From the NCBI GenBank assembly GCA_022432975.1, contig CM039508.1, positions 31,638,433 to 31,702,432 on the forward strand: a stretch of 64,000 nt of DNA, written 5' to 3'. Positions 55,390 through 64,000 of this stretch are shown here, one piece after another (positions within the stretch are counted from its first letter, which is position 1; each line of letters opens with the position of its first letter). The translations under genes were made by a program, and so were the position numbers. Source of the stretch: Begonia masoniana. Taxonomy: Eukaryota > Streptophyta > Magnoliopsida > Cucurbitales > Begoniaceae. The notes under the pieces are model-generated. The model had not been told where the DNA came from. It saw nothing but the letters and a program-made list of their open reading frames with translations, and ran no database searches.

Positions 55390-56339
55390 TGTTGTATTTG
55401 TAGTTTTGATAATTGACAAAATATGTTTATTAATTCTAAATTTGTAACGACTCCAAAATTTAATTTGCCCTAATTTGAAACCCTAAAATTTTTCCCAAAT
55501 CGATTTGTAAATTAAGTTAAATTGGATCGTTATAAAACCCTAATTTTCTTAATTCAAAAAATTATTGAAAATAGCAAAAATTATTTATTAAGCGGAAACT
55601 TTAAATTACTATCAATAAATGTTTAGAAAATTAATTACTAAACAAAACATTAAATAAAACCTCATTCATAAATTTAAAATAACATCCTTACTAAAAATCC
55701 AACAATTAATGAAATAAATTATCCAAATAGAAAATTTAAAATTCAATGCAACTAAATATAAAATATTATTTTAAAACGATATAAAATCATGACTTTAAAT
55801 TTTTATTCAGAACCAACGAGAACATCCTCCTTTGTATGCTCTCCCGCCTCTGGCAAATTCTCGATCAGCGCCATTTCTTCCTCAGATAAAAATTCACCCA
55901 CATCACAAAACTAATGCGTGAGAAAAACTCAGTAAGTAAAAACACGTGCATGTGACTTTAATTTCATATATTACCCAATTTCATGCTTTAAAAGTTACAT
56001 ACTGGATGGAACTTATTTTCCAATCCTTACCATGCGTTCAGGCTTCAGAAAACTAGCAGTTTCTTACCCTCATAAAGTTTCATCAGCCATCTCAATAACC
56101 ATGCATTCAGGCTCTCATTAGCCATCTCATGCGTTCAGGCTCTCATTAGCCATCTCATGCGTTCCGTCAATTCCATTCGTTTCCATGCATTTCATACACT
56201 CATGCATCATAACTTATCATTTTTATCTTTCTACATTCTTATGTCAATGCCTATATATGCGTGTCCAAATAATAATATAATTAACAAAATAAAATGCTTT
56301 AAAGAAAATAATTTAATATATGTTTTGTGATGTAGGGCC

Positions 56340-58848
56340 TGTGACAGCCCGAAACCGGAACCCGATCAGAGTCCGGGATCGAAGCCATCACTCCGGGACA
56401 GATAACAGGAAACGGAGACTATTATTTATTTATTTATTTTTTTTGACATAATACTTTTAGAACAACATTAGCAGAGAGAGGGAGTTCTCTGGAGTTGAAA
56501 GCAAACGGAATACAGTTGGCTGGATTGCAGAAGTGAATAACAGAAGTGGCGGGAAGGAACAGGGAACAGAAAAGGGTGAAGAAAATAAATAACAGAATGA
56601 ACAGGAAATGAAAGCAGAAGAATATAAGTATAAGACTGTGGCACCGGTGGATTCAGATAAGACAAAATAGCTGACGTCAGTCGGTAGATGCAATTTGTAA
56701 AGACAGAAACAGAGATGACGTCAAACGGTAGGAACTGAGTAAAAACTGGGTGGAAAGATAAAAGCTATCGGTGGATGCAGATACGACAAAAAGGTGAACA
56801 GTGCCAATCGGTGGATGTGAACTACAAACAAGAATTGAGTTCACCGGCAGAAACAGACAGTAAACGAAATCGGTAGAAGGAGATGACGTCAGACGGAAGG
56901 TGTTATGACGTCATCGGCAGATGCAGACAGCAGAGGGAATCGGAAGATGTGATGACGTCAGACGGAAGATGTTATGATGTCATCGGCAGATGCAGACAGC
57001 AACGAAACCGGCAGAAGAAAATTTCTAAAGGGATCGGAAGATGCAGTTTCTGAGATAAAACTAGACAATTCTTAACAGAAAGACATAAATACAGGGAGCA
57101 TCAGAACAGAAGGCATAAAGGCTTCAAACCCAGTTCTAAACACAGTTTTAAAACATGCATAGAAACACAACAGAAGTTAGAAAACCTAGCAGAAGATCAA
57201 GAAGACAACTGCATGGGTCACTCCAAAACCAGAGGCAATCCATGCACAGATTTTCAGAGAATATCCCAAACAAATTCAGAACACTTCAGGACCCAATTTT
57301 AACTGTCAAATACAGTACAACCAAAAGGCATGAAAATTAGAAACTTTCAATACCTGATTCTAGACAAGATTATGGAACATTCTTTGCAATTGACAGATTC
57401 AATACAATACAGAGTTTCTACAGAGTTTTTCTAAAACCAAAACATCAGAATCAATTTAAAATTCACAGACAGTATTTTCTCTTTCAAAAACTTAAACCTC
57501 AGGGCAGATATGTGTCTAGCTGCAACAACCACCCCATGAGCTCGATCCACCCTCTACATTAGATCATCATTTTGAGGAACAAGATCCTCGGTTTCAGGTT
57601 CAGTACCTACATCAGAGAGTTTACCTATGAGTCTAAAACTCAGTAAGGACATAATACAGATGCAGTGATGCAAAATGCTATGCATGCAGTTTTCAGAATA
57701 CAGTGACAGATCAGAACTTTACGTTACAGTGGCAGAAGAATTAAGTGGGGCTTATAGGGGAACTGGTTCAGTACGTGCACTATCAGGCACAGCAGTTTTC
57801 AGATTCCCAGGGAGGGATAAAACCAGAGGGTCCTTGCTAGGGACAAATTTTCAGATTCCCAGGGAGGGATAAAACCAGAGGGGCCAGTCCCCATCCCACA
57901 CTTAACCTGGTACATTTCAGACAGTCAGATTTTATCTTGTTTAATTTCAAACAGTGTACAGAAATCAGTTTTGCATGGATTTTCAGTAAAACGTGTATGC
58001 ATGACAGTCTCAGTGCCTGAACCTATAACAGCAGACATCAGATATAACAGGGCATATTGTGAAACAGAAAACAGACAACTCGGGACATGAGCTGAACAGA
58101 CAACATAAAACACAAACTGAACAGAAGCTATAATATTTCTACCCAAAACTACCCGGCAGAATTGGGATCCTAGTACCTATGTGATATAGGGCCTTAAGGG
58201 CCAACCTACGGTTATGAACTTACTTGTTTGCGGCGGTGTCAGATGCTCGAATGTTCCTGGAGTGCTCTGACCTGTAGTATGCATGTAAAAGAATTAAACA
58301 AGCTGCAAAAGCTAACAAATAACTTGTTGGATATGCAGCAAGCTCATGTCAACTCTTTAGAAAACACACTAACGTGTTTTCATCCAAAACAGAGAGTTTT
58401 CACAGAAACAATATTCCTAAACCTCAGTGAAAACCCGCATTAAACTTGTCCAAAATCGATAACCTTAGTAGGTGATTACCTTTGCTGGAGAGACAGAAAG
58501 AAATCAGGAAAAGGATTAAGGTTAAAAATCGTTGCTAGTAGCCTGGAAAAGAGAAAACAGAAGGGGAGGTAGAAGTGAGCTTCACGTAGGAGGAAGAGAA
58601 GACATATCTTCTTCAACAAGTTGCCACTTGGCACTCATCCATTGGTTTGCTTCCACCTACCTTAATCACTTCCACATTTACCCTTCCATTAGCTTTTAAC
58701 CTAATTGACTTGTTTTGATTACACTTAGTTTGGTTTTTCCTTAAACATTCCATCATTACAACCAAAACATACATTGTATTAATATAATATTAATCCCGAT
58801 TAAATGATCCGAGAAAACTATTACATGGCAAAAATGCCGGGTGTTACA
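56340..58848 (-). repeat. soloD: solo LTR inside soloC
   Basis: Starts TGTGACAGCCCG and ends GGGTGTTACA on +, with a perfect 5-bp TSD, GGGCC (56335-56339 and 58849-58853). Length is 2509 bp without coding domains. The - strand start TGTAACACCCGGCATTTTT resembles soloB, which sets the orientation. Perfect TGACGTCA palindromes cluster at 56672-56960. A 52-bp duplication (TTTTCAGATTCCCAGGGAG at 57796 and 57848) is also present. Confidence 0.87.
56672..56982. promoter_or_regulatory. Cluster of TGACGTCA palindromes in soloD
   Basis: Perfect TGACGTCA lies at 56672, 56716, 56884, 56906 and 56953, and a one-base variant, TGATGTCA, at 56975. This is the classic ACGT-core target of bZIP factors (TGA/CREB type). 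Part of the cluster is a 69-bp tandem duplication (56882 and 56951). Binding and promoter activity are inferred, not shown. Confidence 0.65.
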
Positions 58849-59996
58849 GGGCCTATGGCCAAAACATTTAAAACCTAGTGTTTTACTTACCTGGATTTCG
58901 AGAGAGATAGAGAATAGAGTTTTAGGTATCTTTCTCCAAACGTTGGGTTAATCTTCCTTGCCTAAAAATTGGGGACATTTAAATTTCTTATTTTACCCAA
59001 AAAAAATAATCATTGAAATTAATAAGGGTAAAGTTTTTCCTTACCAATAACGTCAAATCGTTGAATTTTCGATTCGATTGAACGTCCTTTAATTATTCCA
59101 AAAATTCAGGTTTGGGTCGGTTCGGGTCAATCAGGCCGGTCCGATTCACTATTCTGGTTTGGTTCAACTTAAATAAGTTGGGTGTCTGGTTCGGTTCAAA
59201 AAATAAAATCCTGATTGCCTTCTTCCTTTTCGTGGTGTTCTGCCGAGACAGATAGGGAGTGAGAGTGAAAAGCAGTGAGCGAGAAAACGCGAGAGCGAGA
59301 GAGAGAGAGAGAGAGAAAACCTTGCGCGACGAATGGTTTGGCCGAGAGGAGAGATTTGCGTTGACAAAAAAATGACTTCGGTCGAGAAAAGGGAAAAATT
59401 TGTCGGAGGAACGCACGACATTCAGAGAAGGGCAGAAGCTTCCTCGGAGGATTTCGGCCAAGTCTGAGCAACGTGCGGTGGTCGGAGGTCGCGCACGGCG
59501 ATTTCGGCGAGGTGAGAACTTCACTGGTTGCTCTCTGGTTTACAGAACGCGAGAGAGATTTTCGTTTGTGATTTTTCTATTACAGAACCCTAAATTTGTA
59601 GGGAAGCTCCTCCGATTCTTTCCATAGAAGGAGGAGCACAAATCTGCCCTTTCCAAATGGCAGATTTGATAACAAAAGGAAATGGAAATATTTCCTTTTC
59701 TTAGATTAGAAATAAATCCTTAATTATGTGTTAATTTTCTTTTTTTAGGGATTTGAGATTTGGGCTGAATTGGGTAACGATTTTGCGTTGAAATTGGGAA
59801 TTTTCTTATTGAATGAAATCTAGGGTTTCCTTAAATTAGATTAGGAAAATAATTGATTAATTTGGGATAAATTTTTTGTATGTTACAAAATTAATGAATT
59901 CATTCATGAATAATTCGTTATTACACATGATTATGTTAATAGAGAATACTCTTGTAAATGGGTATTTGATATGTCTAATGTGTGTAGTGAATTATC

Positions 59997-60986
59997 CGCG
60001 AGTTGGGTATTTTTGCAATTTAAATTGTGCTTCTATTTATATACTTCTCTGAAAATCGCGACGAGCGAGACGCCTCAAGTACAGAGTGGGACTCCGCAGT
60101 AGATCCGTTAGGCACATTGCAAGTGGATGTGGACTTCCGCTTATTCAAAAAAGTCATCTGCGATGGTCTTTTGCTTTGTAACTCAGAACTCTCATTTTGC
60201 ATAAAAATGAAAATTTTATTCTTCACAGACTTATGCAGAAGTTGATTATTTGGTCTAAGACTCCACACACATTCATTCTCTTCAGTCATCACCGTGCAGG
60301 ACTCTGCTTTCAAAACAGAGTTCAAAAACTTCGAGATATATGAACTCCACAAAAATATTTACTCTGGAATGGAACTCCGCATAATTTGATTCTCTTCAAT
60401 TCACATTGAAGCGGACTTCGAGATATAGGAACTTTGTGTTTCAAAGCGGAAGTCCACTTTAGTTTAAATTGCAAAATTAGAAATACGTGGAGTTCTTGTC
60501 CAGAGTGATTAATATTGCGGGGCTCCTATATTTCGACCTTGCAGAACAATGAGTTTCAAAGCGGAAGTCCGCTTCAATGTGAATTGAAGAGAATCAAATT
60601 ATGCGGAGTTCCATTCAAGAGTAAATTTTTTTGTGGAGTTCCTATATCTCGAAGTTCCGGAACTTTGTTTCGAAAGCGAAGTCCTGCACTGTGATGACGG
60701 GAGAGAATGAACGTGTGTGGAGTCTTAGACCAAATAATCAACTTCTGCAGAAGTCTGTGAAGAATAAAAATCTCATTTTTATGCAAAATGATAGTCAAGA
60801 GTTACAAAGCGGAAGACCATCGCAGATGATTTTTCTGAATAAGCGGAAATCCACATCCCTTTGCAATGTGCCTAACGGATCTACTGCGGAGTCCCGCTCC
60901 GTACACGCGGAGTCCCGCTCGTCGCGATTTTTGGATAAGTATATAAATAGAAGCACACTTTGAATTGCAAAAATACCCAACTCGCG
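59997..60986. repeat. 990-bp imperfect inverted repeat in the SIRE-c LTR
   Basis: The left arm (59997 to about 60420) starts CGCGAGTTGGGTATTTTTGC and the right arm (about 60566-60986) ends with its complement. Arms of about 420 bp are closely similar, enough that opposite-strand frames in them give near-identical 110-residue translations. The loop is about 145 bp and itself holds shorter GAAGTCC/GGACTTC repeats. Transcription across it would give a long hairpin RNA. Confidence 0.92.
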
Positions 60987-61547
60987 ATTCCTACATGAAG
61001 TGATAATAAATTTTCTATGAAAGCTAGCTTTCTCCTATTCTTTAATCTCATCTCTCTACTTATAATTTAAGATTCTTACTTGTAGAGATTTAGGTATTGT
61101 GTTCTTCAATTCCCATCAACTTTTTGTTTTATTTTAGTGAAAAGGTAAGGGATTACGCTCTACGAAAGAGTCATTGGATTGACGCCTGAAAGTTCTATCC
61201 ATTGAACCAAAACTTAGTGTTACGAAGGAATTTTAAAAGAGGAGTCTTGAAGCACAAAAGTAGGCAAGATTGGTCGAATTGCGTTAACAAAGTGTTTGCA
61301 CTCTCTTACCCTTATCTCTTAACTTATTGTTTATGATAATTGTTAAGCTTAGAATAACCCGATAAATTAAGAAGCAAAGTAATTTACTTTACATGTGCAT
61401 ACTAATATTATTGTTCAATCACAAAAGTTTTATAACCTAGTTCACTCACCTCCATTCTTAGGTTAAATCGATCCTAAAATTGGTATAAGAGCCTAAGTCT
61501 TAAACTTATGGTTATTGAAATCTTGATTTATATTGTGATACATTACT

Positions 61548-61697
61548 ATGACTTTTAATTTAAACTTTTTGCATGTTGAGGGGCAATCTATCACTAGGAC
61601 CACTTTATTTGATGGTAATGATTATGTCTATTGGAAAATTATGATGAAAATTTTTATTCAATCCATGGATTATGACTTATGGATTGTTATTGAATAT
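61548..61697 (+). pseudogene. gag: SIRE-c gag, first 50 codons
   Basis: ATG 61548 opens MTFNLNFLHVEGQ, followed by FDGNDYVYWK, closely like the start of SIRE-b gag (42646). The frame is open until SIRE-d inserts after codon 50. Confidence 0.88.
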
Positions 61698-62392
61698 TGT
61701 TAATATAAATATGTGTTGGCATATATTTTTTGACAAATTAATTAAAGTGTTGGCTTTGATTATCTTGGAAATTAAATAAGAATTGCAATAATCTTCTTAT
61801 GCATGGAAGACGAATTTTGTGGAGATTATGGTATCAAATAACAAGGAAAGTTATTGCTTGAAAATCAAGTTACTTTCTGAAATTATCTATGGAAGGTTGA
61901 TTTGAAGATTATGGTTTCTGCGTAGCAAACCATATTGCAAGATTCGAGATCATAATTATTATGAGATCCGAATCAGTTTTTATTCTGGTACTTTCCATAA
62001 GTATCGCAAAAAGTGTCAACTCCGGATTATGTGGTTTCAGTTTCCTTATATTGTGCATTCTGTTTTGGATAAAATATTTGAACGAAAATCTGTTGCAGAT
62101 GATACTTAAGCATCTTCCTTTCACAGAATAGGGTGGCAAAATTATTGATTATTCCCACATATTACTTGTGCCATAAGCCGTCGTTCTTTCCTCCCTCACG
62201 CTTCTGCGAGTGGGTGCGTTGTTGTTTGTTTCGGTCTCTATGTGACTGTTTCCACACTCTACCTTTGATGGATTTTATTGTTCTACGAGTGCGGTGGTTG
62301 GTTGCATCCTAAGACAACGGTTGGTGTCACAAGCGATGTCATAGGTGCATTCCTATTTATTCTTCATTGAAACTCAGTCTCGGGAGGCGGCT

Positions 62393-62849
62393 TGTGAGGA
62401 CCCGACTTGACACGTATGTGTGATGGAACCACCCATTCTCCGCCTCAGAGGCGTTCCCGATTGTTTGGGGTCGGAGATGAGTTAAAACTCTGCGGATCCC
62501 AGAGGGTTGGGCCGAAAGGTTCAACGAAAACTCCGCGGATCCCAGAGGGTTGGGCCGGAGAGTTCGGTCGTTGAAAGTGGGGTCGTCACAATCCCACATC
62601 GCTTGGGGAAGTATGTGGAAATGAAACATATGTAAAGGGACCCTCCCTAAATAGCAAGACGCATTTTGGAGCACAATTGGCAACGGATCCCATAAGAACT
62701 CCGAAGTTAAAAGTGCTTCGGCGAGAGCAATTCCAGGTTGGGTGACTTTCTGGGAAGTTCTCGCCAAACAAAGCCGTGAGGGGAGGATATTGGGCTGCAG
62801 CCCAATCCCCAGAGCGGACAATATCTTGCTGGGAAATGGGGTCGTTACA
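62393..62849 (+). repeat. Solo LTR of a Cassandra-type TRIM in the SIRE-d LTR
   Basis: The LTR starts TGTGAGGACCC and ends GGGGTCGTTACA. The TSD is CGGCT (62388-62392) against AGGCT (62850-62854); SIRE-a at 33735-33745 shows the empty site GGAGGAGGCTGC. The 5S-like block is at 62685-62763. It is longer (457 bp) than the other copies because its first part carries a 43-bp duplication (CGGATCCCAGAGGGTTGGGC at about 62493 and 62536). Confidence 0.92.
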
Positions 62850-63368
62850 AGGCTGCACTGAAACTCGGGAGGAGTTGTGTTTATTGACAAGGGGAGCTTG
62901 TCATTCTGATCATAGGCAAGGGGATCTTGCCATACACGGATTCTGGGAGGAGTCATCAACAACAAGGAGATCTTGTTGCATATTGATTTCAGGAGAGATT
63001 GATCTCAAGTCGAGGGGAGCTCGCAAAAATAGTTTCATTTGGGAAGTTAGGAAGTGACTGCGACAAAGATAAGAGGGAGTCTTTATTTATATAAGTCTGA
63101 TTGTCTTGTAATTTCGCGAACCTTGTGAAATATTTTTAAATCTGGGCGTGGCTCCACAGACGTAGGCAATTGCTGAACTACGTTACCAACCTCCTGTCTC
63201 TTTATTTTATGCATGTTATAATTATCCTTTATTGCATTCTATTATCGGTGTGACAACTAGTGTTATGACACCGCATAACTAATTATGATCTTTTAATTGG
63301 TATCAGAGCAGGATGTTTCTGTTTCTTGAGCGGAATCCACGGGATTTGATTGTGTTTTATTCTGTGCA

Positions 63369-64000
63369 ATGGACTCTATGAAAGAAGGAGGTTCAACAAT
63401 GCGTCCACATCTATTGGACAGAAGCAACTATGCTTATTAGAAGGCCAGCATGAGGGTTTTCATCAAATCTATTGATGAGAAGGCTTGGAAATCTATTCTG
63501 ATAGGATGAGATCCTCCGACGATTACTGACAACGAAGGTGTTACAACTCTCAAGGCTGAAGAAAGTTGGTCTATTTCTGAAGATGCGATGACCAACAATA
63601 ATTCAAAGGCTCTGAATGCTATTTTCAACGGTGTTGATCATACTCAGTTCATACTTATTTCCACTTGTGAGTCAGCCAAAACGGCATGGAAAATTTTTCA
63701 GATCACGTATGAAGGGATGTCTGCTGTGAAATTATCCAAAATGCAGATGATAATTACAAGATTCGAGAATCTAAACATGCATAAAGATGAAAGTATTGCT
63801 AAATTCAATGCTAAACTTTGTGAGATTGCCAATGAGTCATTTGCTCTTGGTGAGACGTTTTCTGAAGAAAGACTAGTAAGAAAAACTCTACGATCTCTGC
63901 CTCAATGTTTTTCTTATAAAGTCACAGCTATTGAAGAAGCCAAGGATGTCTCCAAAATAAAGCTAGAAGAATTAATGGGATCCCTTAGAACTTTCGAAAT
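63369..64000 (+). pseudogene. gag: SIRE-d gag, 5' part
   Basis: ATG 63369 (MDSMKEGGSTMRPH) starts a frame co-linear with SIRE-a gag. Stops lie at 63438 (TAG in place of the Trp of the YWKA motif) and 63507 (TGA, again at a Trp position). After that the frame is open to the window edge, including the FENL and LRSLPQ segments of the gag core. Both stops fit G-to-A changes at TGG. Confidence 0.9.

Larger units (their letters stand above)
55443..59887. repeat. soloC: solo LTR in the SIRE-c LTR
   Basis: The termini TGTAACGACTCC and TATGTTACA are flanked by a perfect 5-bp TSD, AAATT (55438-55442 and 59888-59892). Without soloD and its TSD the length is about 1.93 kb. No coding domain is present, so it is a solo LTR, probably gypsy by size and ends. 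A GAGAGA-rich zone is at about 59289-59318, and CAGGCTCTCATTAGCC repeats at about 56108-56157. Confidence 0.85.
55390..61697 (+). mobile_element. SIRE-c: SIRE-type copia element, 5' part
   Basis: The 5' LTR runs from TGTTGTATTTG (55390) to ATCCTAAA (61478), about 1.64 kb without soloC. Its end parallels the SIRE-b LTR end, and the GGATTGACGCC region near 61173 parallels the same part of SIRE-b. The primer-binding site TGGTATAAGAGC (61481-61492) has one mismatch to tRNA-Met. Gag starts at ATG 61548 and is cut after 50 codons by SIRE-d at 61698. The rest of the element would lie beyond the window, so the TSD cannot be checked. Confidence 0.85.
61698..64000 (+). mobile_element. SIRE-d: SIRE-a family element, truncated by the window end
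   Basis: 5' LTR 61698-63295 starts TGTTAATATAAATATG; without the Cassandra insert and one TSD copy it is about 1.14 kb, as in SIRE-a. The primer-binding site TGGTATCAGAGC follows at 63298-63309, then gag. It lies in SIRE-c gag. The 3' half is beyond 64000, so the TSD cannot be checked. GTGTCA-type pairs of SIRE-a are conserved in its LTR (62324/62336 and 63248/63260). Confidence 0.92.

Noticed and set aside
59881..59900. TGTTACAAAATTAATG as the start of the SIRE-c LTR
   Set aside because: The AAATT duplication at 55438 and 59888 shows that TGTTACA is the right end of soloC; the LTR start is at 55390.
60020..60963. Two 110-codon frames on opposite strands with almost the same translation
   Set aside because: They are the two arms of the inverted repeat; similarity comes from the palindrome and no domain or start context supports a protein.

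Overview
The window is a plant nuclear intergenic region, most likely from a eudicot, built almost entirely from transposable elements inserted into one another. The evidence is Ty1/copia elements with tRNA-Met primer-binding sites, SIRE/Maximus-type copia elements with an extra env-like ORF, Cassandra TRIMs carrying 5S rRNA-like sequence, a PIF/Harbinger element with a Myb/SANT-like ORF1, and an hAT-type element. I found no intact host gene, tRNA gene or CRISPR array. Boundaries rest on paired LTRs or terminal inverted repeats plus target-site duplications (TSDs) read by eye. All frequencies and lineage calls still need searches.

Layout. 1-1565: 3' end and LTR of a decayed copia element. 1827-10311: copia element CopA (439-bp LTRs), with a 2.2-kb solo LTR (soloA, 3643-5850) inside gag. 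10312-11234: apparent tail of a Ty3/gypsy element. 11235-12770: AT-rich sequence with no gene. 12770-30190: three copies of a roughly 2-kb non-coding repeat (family X; X1 on +, X2 and X3 on -). Into these went a complete Cassandra (15539-16357), a LARD-like element on the - strand (17140-23955) that itself carries an hAT-like element (22256-23364), and a TRIM (25836-29339) split by a 3.2-kb solo LTR (soloB, 25905-29079). 30543-32493: PIF/Harbinger element with decayed ORF1 and no transposase.

33029-53210: SIRE-a, a SIRE-type copia element with gag, pol and env-like ORFs. A second, younger-looking one (SIRE-b, 41147-51565) sits in its env-like gene. 53216-55389: low-copy-looking sequence with a solo Cassandra LTR. 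55390-61697: the 5' LTR and first 50 gag codons of SIRE-c; its LTR holds soloC (55443-59887), which holds soloD (56340-58848). 61698-64000: SIRE-d, same family as SIRE-a, inserted in SIRE-c gag and running off the window; its LTR carries a solo Cassandra LTR (62393-62849).

Every coding region is damaged to some degree. SIRE-b retains an 853-codon integrase-RT-RNase H frame and a long env-like frame. The most unusual signal is in SIRE-a: a hexamer close to GTGTCA recurs in pairs or short trains at exactly 12-bp spacing at about fifteen sites spread over both LTRs, gag, pol and the env-like gene. It occurs in two reading phases and in non-coding DNA. At four sites I compared, SIRE-b lacks the motif although the encoded segments have equal length.
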